Positions 1 to 7,997 of a DNA stretch of 64,000 bases are shown one piece after another. The number at the start of each line of letters is the position of its first letter. The stretch's first letter is position 1. Origin of the DNA: Bradyrhizobium nitroreducens (GTDB taxonomy: Bacteria > Pseudomonadota > Alphaproteobacteria > Rhizobiales > Xanthobacteraceae); NCBI RefSeq assembly GCF_002776695.1, contig NZ_LFJC01000003.1:5576091-5640090 (forward strand), given 5' to 3'. The notes beneath the pieces are model-generated. The model was not told the DNA's origin and made no database searches. It saw only the letters and a list, made by a program, of their open reading frames with translations. Position numbers and translations under genes: made by a program.

Positions 1-1538
1 GCGAGCGCGCCAAGAGCCGCGGCAATGCCGTCGCTTATGAATTCGAGGGCCGCGCGACCTCCTTTGCCGAGTTCGACGTCAAGACCAACAAGGTCGCGAA
101 CGCACTCATCGCGATGGGCGTGAAGAAGGGCGACCGCATCGCCTATCTCGGCAAGAACAGCGATGTCTATTTCGAGCTGCTGATGGGCGCGATGAAGGCC
201 GGGGTCGTCATGGCGCCGGTGAACTGGCGGCTCGCCGGGCCCGAGGTTGCCTTCATCGTCGCCGATTGCAAGGCGCCAGTGCTGTTCATCGGGCCGGAAT
301 TCATCACGCAGGTCAAGCAGATCAAGGACCAGCTGCCCGGCGTGCGCACCGTCATCACCACCGAGGGCGGCGCGCCGGAATGGCCGGATTTCACGGCGTG
401 GCGCGATGCGCAGAGCGGCGACGATCCGAAGGTTGCGATCGACACGAAAGACATCGCGATCCAGCTTTACACGTCGGGCACCACGGGCAAGCCGAAGGGC
501 GCGATGCTGAGCCACGCGAACTTCCTCAACCTGGTGCAGACCGGCAATGCCGAGGACAAGCCGGAGTGGAACCGGTGGTCGACCGACGACGTCTCGCTGG
601 TGGCGATGCCGATCTTCCACATCGGCGGCTCCGGCTGGGGCGTGATGGGGCTCTATCACGGCGCCCGCGGCGTGATCGCGCGCGAATTCGACCCGACCAA
701 GGTTTTGGATTTCTTCGAGCAGTCGGGCATCACGAAACTGTTCATGGTGCCGGCGGCGATGCAGTTCGTGGTGCGGCAGCCGCGCGCGAAGACGGTCGAC
801 TTCTCACGATTGAAATACATGCTCTACGGCGCCTCCCCTATCCCGGCGGCGCTGCTGAAGGAATGCATCGAGGTCTTCAAATGCGGCTTCGTGCAGATGT
901 ACGGCATGACCGAGACGACCGGCACCATCGTCGCACTGCCGCCTGAGGACCACGTCGAGGGCCTCGTGCGGATGCGCTCGGCCGGCAAGGCGCTGCCGGG
1001 CGTCGAGATCGCGATTCTGGATGCGGATGGCAAGCCGCTGCCGCCGCGCGAGGTCGGCGAGATCGCGACGCGCTCGGGCTCGAACATGGCGGGCTACTGG
1101 AATTTGCCGGAGGCGACCGCCGCGACGCTGCGCGGCGACGGCTGGCTGCGCACCGGCGATGCCGGCTACATGGACGAGGACGGCTACCTCTACATCCACG
1201 ACCGCATCAAGGACATGATCATCTCCGGCGGCGAGAACATCTACCCGGCCGAGGTCGAGAGCGCGCTGTGCGATCACCCCGATGTCGCCGAAGCCGCCGT
1301 GATCGGCGTGCCCGACGACAAATGGGGCGAGGCTGTGAAGGCGGTGGTGGTGATGAAGCCGGGCAAGCAGGCGACCGCCACTGACATTATCAACTTCACC
1401 CGGACGCGCATCGCCGGCTTCAAGACGCCGAAGAGCGTGGAGTTCTTGGCGGCGCTGCCGCGGAACCCGTCGGGCAAGATCCTGCGGCGGCAGTTGCGTG
1501 AGCCGCACTGGGCGGGGAAGGACCGGCGGGTGAATTGA
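1..1538 (+). CDS. AMP-forming acyl-CoA synthetase, 5' end outside window
   Basis: Activates a free carboxylic acid to its CoA thioester through an acyl-adenylate; cytoplasmic. The frame is open from the first complete codon at base 3, and family-like sequence precedes the first in-frame ATG (114), so the true start lies left of the window; about 511 residues are visible. Family signatures: P-loop YTSGTTGKPKG near visible residue 156, YGMTETTG near 300, the hinge segment TGDAGYMDEDGY near 386, IISGGENIYPAEVE near 405 and the C-terminal catalytic lysine in NPSGKILRR near 488. The substrate cannot be read from sequence. Its neighbours (acyl-CoA dehydrogenases, hydratases, APH kinase) suggest it feeds a beta-oxidation-like route, in the role LvaE plays in the levulinate pathway. 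The family is certain; the substrate role is inferred. Confidence 0.93.
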   Translation, partial: ERAKSRGNAVAYEFEGRATSFAEFDVKTNKVANALIAMGVKKGDRIAYLGKNSDVYFELLMGAMKAGVVMAPVNWRLAGPEVAFIVADCKAPVLFIGPEFITQVKQIKDQLPGVRTVITTEGGAPEWPDFTAWRDAQSGDDPKVAIDTKDIAIQLYTSGTTGKPKGAMLSHANFLNLVQTGNAEDKPEWNRWSTDDVSLVAMPIFHIGGSGWGVMGLYHGARGVIAREFDPTKVLDFFEQSGITKLFMVPAAMQFVVRQPRAKTVDFSRLKYMLYGASPIPAALLKECIEVFKCGFVQMYGMTETTGTIVALPPEDHVEGLVRMRSAGKALPGVEIAILDADGKPLPPREVGEIATRSGSNMAGYWNLPEATAATLRGDGWLRTGDAGYMDEDGYLYIHDRIKDMIISGGENIYPAEVESALCDHPDVAEAAVIGVPDDKWGEAVKAVVVMKPGKQATATDIINFTRTRIAGFKTPKSVEFLAALPRNPSGKILRRQLREPHWAGKDRRVN

Positions 1539-1556
1539 CCAACGGTGCCGTAGAAT

Positions 1557-1633
1557 GGGCAAAGGCGCGCCCTTCGCGCGCCGTGCCCACGCGGACGGAA
1601 AGACGTGGGCACGGCGCGAGAGCGCCTTTGCCC
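1557..1633. repeat. Palindromic intergenic repeat (GGGCAAAGGCGC type)
   Basis: Imperfect inverted repeat: GGGCAAAGGCGC on the left returns as GCGCCTTTGCCC on the right, with inner arms CGTGCCCACG / CGTGGGCACG. It fills the gap between the convergent synthetase and acyl-CoA dehydrogenase genes, so a transcript from either side could fold it into a long hairpin. It resembles the repeat at 14922-15011. Confidence 0.75.
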
Positions 1634-1655
1634 CCTACCAAACCGGTGCAAGCCG

Positions 1656-2930
1656 TTAATGCTTCCCGGGTCCCATATAGCCGAACAGGAATCCCGCCAC
1701 TTTCCGCATCTGGATCTCCTCGCTGCCTTCGGTGATGCGATAGCGGCGGTGGTGGCGGTAGATGTGCTCGAACGGCTTGTGGCGTGAGTAGCCCATGCCG
1801 CCATGGACCTGCATGGCGCGGTCGGCGGATTCGCAGCAGAGGCGGTTTGCCCAGTAGTTGCACATGGAGACGCGGTCGGAGAGCGTGCGCTCGATCTGCT
1901 CCTCGGTGAGCTGGTCCATCTCCCAGGCCGTCTTGCGGATCAGGAGGCGCAGCATCTCGGCCTGCGTGGCAAGCTCGACCAGCGGGAACTGGATCGCCTG
2001 ATTCTCCGCGAGCGCCTTGCCGAACGGCTTTCGCTCGCGCGCATATTTCACACTCTCATTGATGCAGTAGACCGCGGCACCGAGCGAGCTCGCGGCCTGG
2101 CGAATGCGGTTCTGATGGACAAAACATTGCGCCAGCGACAGGCCGCGGCCGACTTCGCCGAACAGCGCATCTTCCGGCACGAAGACATCCGTGAAGCTGA
2201 CGCGCGGATGGTCGGTCGGCATGTTGAAGGTCCACATGTACTCTTCAATCTTGACGCCGTGGCTCTTGGCCGGCACCAGGAAGCAGGTGATGCCGCGGGC
2301 ATCGCCGTCGTTGCCGGAGGTGCGCGCGAACAGCGCGCAATGCGTGGCGACGTGCATGCCGGTGGTCCACATCTTCTCGCCGTTGATGATCCAGCCCTTG
2401 ACGTTGTCGCGGGTCGCGGGCACCGCGCGCGTCTCCATGTGGGTGGCGTCGGAGCCGTGAAGCGGCTCCGTCAAACCAAAGGTGATGCGGTACTTGCCCT
2501 TGATCGAGCCGTCGATCATCGCCTTCTGGTCGTCGCGGCCGTAGCGGTCGAGCATGGTGACGACGGGGAAATTGCCGACGATGGAATGCTCGTTCTGGAG
2601 GTCGTTGTGCAGGCCGAGGCCCTTCGCGGCAAAATGCTCGCGGATCACGGCCATCCAGAGATTGGATCCGTCCTTGCCGCCATATTGCTTCGACACCGGA
2701 AAGCGCAGATGCCCGGCGGCGTCGGCGAGGTCCTTGGCCTTGCGCAGCAGCGCCTCCCATTCGTGCCGCGGCAGGCCGCCATTCTCGAAGTCGGTGCGCG
2801 CCCATTCGCGGCGATGATCGAAGAAGCGAATGTTGTCGTCGGCTTCCTCCAACGGCTTGATCTCGCGCGCGATGAAACGATCGAGCTCTGCGAGATAGGC
2901 GACGAGATCGGCAGGCAATGAGAAATCCAA
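1656..2930 (-). CDS. Acyl-CoA dehydrogenase family protein
   Basis: FAD enzyme that oxidises an acyl-CoA at the alpha-beta bond; cytoplasmic, 424 residues from the chosen start. N-terminal helical domain, central beta domain with FGLTEPLHGSDATHMETRA, and C-terminal helical domain with the QVHGGMGYSRHKPFE stretch and the terminal RITEGSEEIQ, where the Glu sits at the usual catalytic-base position. I chose a TTG start at 2930 because GGGAGAG lies six bases upstream and the protein then begins M-DFSLPADLVAYL; an open extension to 2996 looks unlike coding sequence. It is divergent from the enoyl-CoA hydratase at 3145 and convergent with the synthetase. Substrate unknown. Confidence 0.9.
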   Translation of the reverse strand: MDFSLPADLVAYLAELDRFIAREIKPLEEADDNIRFFDHRREWARTDFENGGLPRHEWEALLRKAKDLADAAGHLRFPVSKQYGGKDGSNLWMAVIREHFAAKGLGLHNDLQNEHSIVGNFPVVTMLDRYGRDDQKAMIDGSIKGKYRITFGLTEPLHGSDATHMETRAVPATRDNVKGWIINGEKMWTTGMHVATHCALFARTSGNDGDARGITCFLVPAKSHGVKIEEYMWTFNMPTDHPRVSFTDVFVPEDALFGEVGRGLSLAQCFVHQNRIRQAASSLGAAVYCINESVKYARERKPFGKALAENQAIQFPLVELATQAEMLRLLIRKTAWEMDQLTEEQIERTLSDRVSMCNYWANRLCCESADRAMQVHGGMGYSRHKPFEHIYRHHRRYRITEGSEEIQMRKVAGFLFGYMGPGKH

Positions 2931-3144
2931 GGGGTTCTCTCCCGGAGTGATTTTATCGTTTTGCGTTAAGGCGCTAGGCGCGTTTCTGCTTCGCACGATT
3001 AAGGTGAGAAGAGCGCGCCCAAGTCAAGCGAGCGAAGGCGTGCCGAAGGCGCAAGGCGCTTTGCGCAATTCGGTGGTGCTCAGGCGTACGCGCACGGTAG
3101 TATGGCGCCAATATTCCTTCGAAAGAAAATCCGGGAGCCGCGCG

Positions 3145-3924
3145 ATGGAGCTGAAATTCTCAAAGGTGGAACGCAAGGGGCCGATCACGATCGTCACGCT
3201 GTCGCGGCCCGAGGTCTACAACGCGCTGCACACCGATGCGCATTTCGAACTGCAGAAGGTGTTCGATGATTTCTCCGGAGACCCCGAGCAGTGGATCGCT
3301 GTCGTCACGGGCGCCGGCGACAAAGCGTTCTGCGCCGGCAACGACCTGAAGTGGCAGGCCGCGGGGGGAAAGCGCGGCTGGGACAAGGGCGGCTTCGCCG
3401 GCCTCACCTCGCGTTTCGACTGCGACAAGCCGATCATCGCCGCCGTGAACGGCGTCGCCATGGGCGGCGGCTTCGAGATCGCGCTGGCCTGCGATCTCAT
3501 CATCGCCGCGGAGAATGCGACCTTCGCCCTGCCCGAGCCGCGCGTTGGACTAGCCGCGCTGGCCGGCGGCCTGCACCGCCTGCCCCGGCAGATCGGGCTG
3601 AAGCGCGCCATGGGCATGATCCTCACCGCGCGCCATGTCAGCGCCAAGGAAGGTCTCGAGCTCGGCTTCGTCAACGAGGTGGTGCCGCAGGGCGAGGCGC
3701 TCGCGGGCGCGCTGCGCTGGGCGGAGACGATCGCCAAGAACTCGCCGATGTCGATCCGCGCCTCCAAACAGGCGATCCAGAAGGGGCTCGGGGTTTCGCT
3801 GGAGCAGGCGATCGCGGAGCAACGCGACTATCCGGCGGTGCAGGCGATGGTGGCCTCGCAGGACTACATCGAAGGGCCGAAGGCGTTCTCGGAGAAGCGG
3901 CCGCCGAAATGGGTGGGGAAGTAG
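3145..3924 (+). CDS. Enoyl-CoA hydratase/isomerase (crotonase) family protein
   Basis: Crotonase-fold protein of 259 residues, expected to hydrate or isomerise an enoyl-CoA. Oxyanion-hole elements are visible in FCAGNDLKWQ (about residue 66) and NGVAMGGGFEIALACD (about 106), followed by the LPEPRVGL segment where a catalytic Glu normally sits. The ATG at 3145 has GGGAG eight bases upstream and begins MELKFSKVERKGP; the frame stays open further upstream without recognisable sequence. It lies alone on the plus strand between the divergent dehydrogenase and the convergent DUF6285/APH operon. The family is clear; the exact reaction and substrate are not. Confidence 0.9.
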   Translation: MELKFSKVERKGPITIVTLSRPEVYNALHTDAHFELQKVFDDFSGDPEQWIAVVTGAGDKAFCAGNDLKWQAAGGKRGWDKGGFAGLTSRFDCDKPIIAAVNGVAMGGGFEIALACDLIIAAENATFALPEPRVGLAALAGGLHRLPRQIGLKRAMGMILTARHVSAKEGLELGFVNEVVPQGEALAGALRWAETIAKNSPMSIRASKQAIQKGLGVSLEQAIAEQRDYPAVQAMVASQDYIEGPKAFSEKRPPKWVGK

Positions 3925-3940
3925 GGCGCCGCTCTCACCG

Positions 3941-4051
3941 CCGTCATTCCGGGGCGCGCCCCTTGGGCGCGAGCCCGGAATCCATCGAGCTTCAGTGACA
4001 GTGGATGAATGGATTCCGGGTTCGTCGCTCCGCGACGCCCCGGAATGACGG
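3941..4051. repeat. CGTCATTCCGGGGC-type palindromic repeat (copy 1)
   Basis: Nested inverted repeat. The outer arm CCGTCATTCCGGGGCG returns as CGCCCCGGAATGACGG; the inner arm CCCGGAATCCAT returns as ATGGATTCCGGG. It lies between convergent genes and could fold into a long hairpin that ends transcription from both sides. Related copies occur at 11865, 36273 and 42648. Confidence 0.9.
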
Positions 4052-4060
4052 TGGACAGAC

Positions 4061-4438
4061 CTACCAGCCCCGCCCAAGCTCCCTTCTGTACGATGCGTAG
4101 TTCGGCTGATCGACGGCGAGCTTGTCCATCGTGGTCGCCCAGAGGTGGTCGGCAAGTCCGGGCGTTGCGAGATCGAGCTCCCCCTTTGCGATGCGGTCGG
4201 CCAGCACCCGGTTCAGCTCGGTCACCGAGCCGTCGATGCCGAGCAAGGCGCGCAGTCGTCCGACTTCCGCGGCATCGCTGTCCTCCTCCCGCGTCAGCTG
4301 CCGCGTGACGAGGTCGAGGATGTTGATGGCGACGCGGAGCTTGAAGGCCTGATGGCCGGTGATCAGCGGCGAGATATCGTTGCGGAGGAAGTCGGCGACG
4401 GATTTGGTCAGCTCGATCGGGCTCGGCTCGTCCTGCAT
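4061..4438 (-). CDS. DUF6285-like small protein, partner of APH kinase
   Basis: A 125-residue acidic protein without signal peptide or membrane segment; mostly helical by composition, with conserved-looking LRVAINILDLVTRQL and YRRELGRG stretches. I believe it matches DUF6285, a family found beside APH-type kinases and acyl-CoA dehydrogenases. It starts 3 bases after the stop of the APH gene and is the last gene of a three-gene operon (hydratase, APH kinase, this gene). By size and position it corresponds to LvaB, the small subunit that works with the kinase LvaA in levulinate catabolism; that equivalence is inferred. No catalytic motif is visible, so a structural or activating role is as likely as an enzymatic one. 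Confidence 0.75.
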   Translation of the reverse strand: MQDEPSPIELTKSVADFLRNDISPLITGHQAFKLRVAINILDLVTRQLTREEDSDAAEVGRLRALLGIDGSVTELNRVLADRIAKGELDLATPGLADHLWATTMDKLAVDQPNYASYRRELGRGW

Positions 4439-4441
4439 GTG

Positions 4442-5428
4442 TCAGCTCCCGCGCGGCGCCAGCAGCCGCAACAGATCGATCTCGGTCTCGCTGGCGCGAC
4501 GGCCGATCATGGCGCGCTCCATGGAATGGTCGGGGCCCTCGCGGAACCGCTGCATCATGCCGCCGCACATGATGCCCCAGCGCAGCGTGCCCATCACTTC
4601 CCAGAATTTGACCCGCGCAGGATCAACCTTGCGGCCGGCGGCTTCATAACCGGCAAACAGTTCCTCGCGCGAGCCAAATCCGCCGACCGGCTTGTCGATC
4701 TCGCCGAAGCGCCATGAATTGACGCAGACCCAACCGAGATCCTCCATGGGGTCACCGAGATGGGCGAGCTCCCAGTCCAGCACGGCGCGGACGCCATCCG
4801 CACCGATGATGAGATTGCCGTTGCGGAAATCGCCATGCACCAGCGTGGTCTCGGCCGACGGGCCGGGATCGTGGTCGCGCAGCCAGCGCAGCGCCAGCTC
4901 GAACACCGGCTTCGGCCAGTTCAGGCTGCGATAATCGCGTTCGAACTCGGAGATCTCCTGCGTCGCACCGCGGCTGCGCAGCTCGGGCAACTTGTCCTTT
5001 GGCAACCAGTGCAGGCCAGCAAGAATGCCGCCGATCTGCCGCGCAAGCAGCGGACGCGCCGCCGCATATTCGCCATCGCGAAGGATCTTGCGCGCGATGG
5101 TCTCGCCCTCGATCCGCTGCATGATGAAGCCGGTGCCGAGGTCGTCCTCGGGAACGAGCACATGCATCACGCGCGGCGACGGCACGCCGGCCTCGAAAGC
5201 GAGCTGCATCAGCTGCGCTTCGGCGGCAAGACCCGCCGCGCGCGTCGGCGCCGCGCCATAGCCCTTCGGCGAACGCCGCAGGATCGCGCCGATGACGCCA
5301 TCGGGATGCACGATGTCGAAGCGCCAGGTCTCCTGACTGGCGCCGCCCGACAATTTTGCCGCAGAGGTCGCGCCGGTCGCGCCCTTGCACCAGCGCTGAA
5401 CGCTGCGGGAAAGCTCAGCCTCGATCAT
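4442..5428 (-). CDS. APH-family phosphotransferase (ACAD10/11-N-terminal / LvaA-like kinase)
   Basis: Kinase-fold protein of 328 residues. The catalytic loop LVHGDFRNGNLII and the metal-binding segment VLDWELAHLGDPMEDLGW are intact, so it should be an active kinase. The N-terminal lobe carries SGGASQETWRFD and the ILRRSPKGYG segment typical of the acyl-CoA-associated branch rather than of antibiotic kinases. The ATG at 5428 overlaps the stop of the upstream hydratase (ATGA), which fixes the start and shows translational coupling. In ACAD10/ACAD11 and in LvaA this domain phosphorylates the 4-hydroxyl of a 4-hydroxyacyl-CoA. The same job is inferred here because an ACAD10/11-like dehydrogenase lies 2.5 kb away. 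Aminoglycoside resistance is unlikely. Confidence 0.88.
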   Translation of the reverse strand: MIEAELSRSVQRWCKGATGATSAAKLSGGASQETWRFDIVHPDGVIGAILRRSPKGYGAAPTRAAGLAAEAQLMQLAFEAGVPSPRVMHVLVPEDDLGTGFIMQRIEGETIARKILRDGEYAAARPLLARQIGGILAGLHWLPKDKLPELRSRGATQEISEFERDYRSLNWPKPVFELALRWLRDHDPGPSAETTLVHGDFRNGNLIIGADGVRAVLDWELAHLGDPMEDLGWVCVNSWRFGEIDKPVGGFGSREELFAGYEAAGRKVDPARVKFWEVMGTLRWGIMCGGMMQRFREGPDHSMERAMIGRRASETEIDLLRLLAPRGS

Positions 5429-6213
5429 TTGCCCTTGAACTGCGCCGGGCGCTTCTCCAGGAACGCACCGACGCCCTCGCGGAAGTCCTGCGTATCGCCG
5501 GCGCGAAGCTGGCACTGGAATTCGAGGTTGAGCTGATCCTCGAAGGAGTTTTCGGGGCTGTCCCAGTAGAGCTTGCGGATCAGCGACAGCGCCACCGTCG
5601 GGCCGCTGGCGAGATCGCGCGCGAGCTTCATCGCCTCCTCCATCAGCACGGCGTCGTCGTAAACGCGGTTGACGAGGCCCCATTCCAGCGCCTTCTCCGC
5701 CGGCAGCCGCTCGCCCATCAGCGACAATTCGATCGAGCGCGCGCGGCCGATGAGGCGCGGCAAGAGCCAGGTCGAGCCGCAATCCGGCACGAGGCCGATG
5801 CGACGGAAGGCCTGAAGAAAGTAAGAGGACCGCGCGCATAAAATCATGTCGCCGAGCAGCGCGAAGCTCATGCCGGCGCCGGCGGCCGGACCGTTGACCG
5901 CGGTGATGATGGGGCAGTGCAGATTGCGGATGCGGCGCAGGAAGGGGTGAAAACCGGTCTCCAGCGTCAGCCCGGCTTTAGTCTTCTTCGACTGGTTATT
6001 GCGCCCTTGCAGATTGGCGCCGGTGCAGAAGGCGCGGCCGGCGCCGGTCAGCACCACGCAGCGCACCTCGTCCTTCTTCTCCTCGATCGTATCGAGCGCT
6101 TCGGCGAGGCCGCCCAGCATGTCCACGGACACCGCGTTCATCACCTCCTGATGGTCGAGCCTGAGGATTGCGACCGAGCCATCGAAATCGAGCGTGACGT
6201 GTTTGAACTGCAT
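5425..6213 (-). CDS. Enoyl-CoA hydratase/isomerase family protein
   Basis: Second crotonase-fold protein of the locus, 262 residues. Oxyanion-hole segments FCTGANLQGR (about residue 68) and NGPAAGAGMSFALLGDM (about 107), then FRRIGLVPDCGSTWLLPRLIG in the active-site helix. In the last segment D follows P where many hydratases have E, which points to an isomerase-like or PaaG-like member. The ATG at 6213 begins MQFKHVTLDFDGS. It is the first gene of the operon with the APH kinase (4-base overlap) and the DUF6285-like gene, so it probably acts on the product of that branch. Substrate inferred only from context. Confidence 0.88.
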   Translation of the reverse strand: MQFKHVTLDFDGSVAILRLDHQEVMNAVSVDMLGGLAEALDTIEEKKDEVRCVVLTGAGRAFCTGANLQGRNNQSKKTKAGLTLETGFHPFLRRIRNLHCPIITAVNGPAAGAGMSFALLGDMILCARSSYFLQAFRRIGLVPDCGSTWLLPRLIGRARSIELSLMGERLPAEKALEWGLVNRVYDDAVLMEEAMKLARDLASGPTVALSLIRKLYWDSPENSFEDQLNLEFQCQLRAGDTQDFREGVGAFLEKRPAQFKGK

Positions 6214-6391
6214 GGTTTCCTCGTCAGTTGCAGCCTGCGCCAGTTTCGCAGACCGGAATTCGTTTTGCCGGGGCGCATATTTGATTTTTGGCGCGGTCTT
6301 GTCCATGGTGATCAGAGCATAGCAAGCAATCTTGCGCGCAGCGGCTGATGCGCCGCATCCCATAATGTCGCGCCAAAACAGGAAACGCGCC

Positions 6392-7171
6392 ATGAACCTT
6401 TTCGACCTCTCCGGCCGCGTCGCCGTGATCACCGGCGGCAATGGCGGCATCGGTCTCGGCATCGCGCAGGCGCTCGCGGGCCAGGGCTGCAGCGTCTCGA
6501 TCTGGGGCCGCAACGCCGACAAGAACAAGTCCGCCGCCGCGAGCATGGCGGGGCTGCCGGGCAAGGTCGACGCCCGCGTCTGCGACGTCACCGATCCGGC
6601 CTCCGTCAACGCCGCGATGAAGGCGACGCTCGATGTATTCGGCCGGGTCGACGGCTGCTTCGCCAATGCCGGCATCGGCGGCGGCGGCCGCAGGTCCTTC
6701 ATCGAGCGCACCGAGGAGGAATGGCGCACGATGTTCGCGACCAATCTCGACGGCGTGTTCCACGCGTTTCAGGCCGCGGCAAAACACATGACCGAGCGCG
6801 CCAATGCCGGCGATCCCTTCGGCCGGCTGGTTGCGACCTCCAGCCTCGCCTCGATCTTCGGCACGGCGCGCAACGAGCATTATGCGGCGACCAAGGCCGC
6901 GATCAACGCGCTGGTGCGCGCGCTCGGCGTCGAGCTCGCCCGCCACGGCGTCACCGCGAACGCGATCCTGCCCGGCTGGATCAAGAGCGACATGACGTCG
7001 GGCCTGATGGCCAACGAGAAATTCGTCGGCAACGTGATGCCGCGCATTCCGATGCGCCGCTTCGGCGAGGCCAGCGATTTCGGCGGCATCGCCGTGTATC
7101 TGATGAGCAAGGCGTCGTCGTATCACACCGCGGATACGTTCGTGATCGACGGCGGCTATACCGCGTTCTGA
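6392..7171 (+). CDS. SDR family NAD(P)-dependent oxidoreductase
   Basis: Classical short-chain dehydrogenase of 259 residues. Cofactor motif TGGNGGIGLGIA at about residue 14, NAG motif in CFANAGIGG, catalytic Ser in VATSSLAS, and the YxxxK pair in HYAATKAAINAL, all intact; the C-terminus is the usual DTFVIDGGYTAF. The start at 6392 gives MNLFDLSGRVAVITGG. It is divergent from the hydratase-kinase operon with 178 bases between the starts. In the levulinate pathway an SDR (LvaD) oxidises the 3-hydroxyacyl-CoA formed after phosphate removal, and this gene could play that part. Other hydroxyacyl or alcohol substrates are possible. Confidence 0.9.
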   Translation: MNLFDLSGRVAVITGGNGGIGLGIAQALAGQGCSVSIWGRNADKNKSAAASMAGLPGKVDARVCDVTDPASVNAAMKATLDVFGRVDGCFANAGIGGGGRRSFIERTEEEWRTMFATNLDGVFHAFQAAAKHMTERANAGDPFGRLVATSSLASIFGTARNEHYAATKAAINALVRALGVELARHGVTANAILPGWIKSDMTSGLMANEKFVGNVMPRIPMRRFGEASDFGGIAVYLMSKASSYHTADTFVIDGGYTAF

Positions 7172-7176
7172 GTCTC

Positions 7177-7259
7177 GTAGCCCGGATGGAGCGAAGCGTA
7201 ATCCGGGACCGCAAAAAGCAAGCAAGACCCGGATTTCGCTGCGCTCCATCCGGGCTACA
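7177..7259. repeat. GTAGCCCGGATGGAGC-type palindromic repeat
   Basis: Inverted repeat between the SDR and VOC genes. GTAGCCCGGATGGAGCGAAG on the left is answered by CGCTCCATCCGGGCTAC on the right, with an inner AATCCGGG / CCCGGATT pair. It begins six bases after the SDR stop codon. Hairpins of this kind are common in intergenic DNA of this group of bacteria. Confidence 0.85.
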
Positions 7260-7280
7260 CACTCTGAGGGGAATGGGCAA

Positions 7281-7661
7281 ATGTTCTCGCATATCATGAT
7301 CGGCACCAACGATCTCGACAAGGCCAAGGCGTTCTACGACAATCTGCTGAGCACGCTCGAGGTGCGGCCGGCCAGGGTCGACGGCCATCGGATCTTCTAC
7401 ATCACCAAGACCGGCGTGTTCTCGGTGTCGAAGCCGATCAACGGCGAGCCGGCGACCTGCGCCAATGGCGGCACGATCGGCTTTGCCTGCAATTCGCCTG
7501 AGCAGGTCGATGCCTGGCACGCCGCTGGCCTTGCGGCAGGCGCAAAATCGATCGAGGATCCGCCGGGCGTTCGTCAGGGTCCGGGCGGCAAACTCTATCT
7601 CGCCTATTTGCGCGATCTCGACGGCAACAAGATCTGCGCGATGCATCGGATGCCGAACTAA
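7281..7661 (+). CDS. VOC (glyoxalase/dioxygenase superfamily) protein
   Basis: A 126-residue single-domain vicinal-oxygen-chelate protein. It begins MFSHIMIGTNDLDKAKAFYD, the usual first beta-alpha unit with a metal-ligand candidate His at position 4, and ends with LYLAYLRDLDGNKICAMHR, where a ligand Glu is normally found in the DPDGN-like turn; no clear Glu ligand is seen at the last position. The sequence alone does not separate lyase, dioxygenase or isomerase function. GAGGGGAA lies upstream of the ATG. It sits between the SDR and the ACAD10/11-like dehydrogenase on the same strand. Confidence 0.85.
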   Translation: MFSHIMIGTNDLDKAKAFYDNLLSTLEVRPARVDGHRIFYITKTGVFSVSKPINGEPATCANGGTIGFACNSPEQVDAWHAAGLAAGAKSIEDPPGVRQGPGGKLYLAYLRDLDGNKICAMHRMPN

Positions 7662-7678
7662 GCTAGCCGCAAAGCCGG

Positions 7679-7842
7679 TGTCGTCCCCGCCTGGTGCGCA
7701 ATTGCGCACGGGAGCGGGGACCCATAACCCCAGGGAGCGGTTATGGAGCGAGTTGGTCACTCCGAGTCTTCGCCAAACTTCTTCCTGTGGTTATGGGTCC
7801 CGGATCTGCGCGCGCTTGTGACGCGCTTGTCCGGGACGACAC
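7679..7842. repeat. Long palindromic repeat (GTGTCGTCCCCGC / GTCCGGGACGACAC)
   Basis: Fills most of the 336-base gap 7662-7997. GTGTCGTCCC at the left end returns as GGGACGACAC at the right end, with inner pairs GCGCAATTGCGC, GGGACCCATAACC / GGTTATGGGTCCC. The last 155 bases before the acyl-CoA dehydrogenase hold no gene I can support; they presumably carry its promoter, and a GGGAGGAA ribosome site precedes the ATG at 7998. Confidence 0.85.
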
Positions 7843-7997
7843 TGGGAAGATCTCTCGCCCCCCATTCAAACAACATTTCAAACGCCACGTGATATTCCAT
7901 CGCGTGGTATGGCTGCGCGTGAAAATGCGCGCTCGCACTTTGGCCGGGCTGGCACTATTCTGCCGCCAGAACGATCTCAAGCGTCCCGGGAGGAACA

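Noticed and set aside
4442..5428. Aminoglycoside resistance kinase
   Set aside because: It belongs with acyl-CoA enzymes in an operon and has the acyl-CoA-associated APH features; no resistance context.
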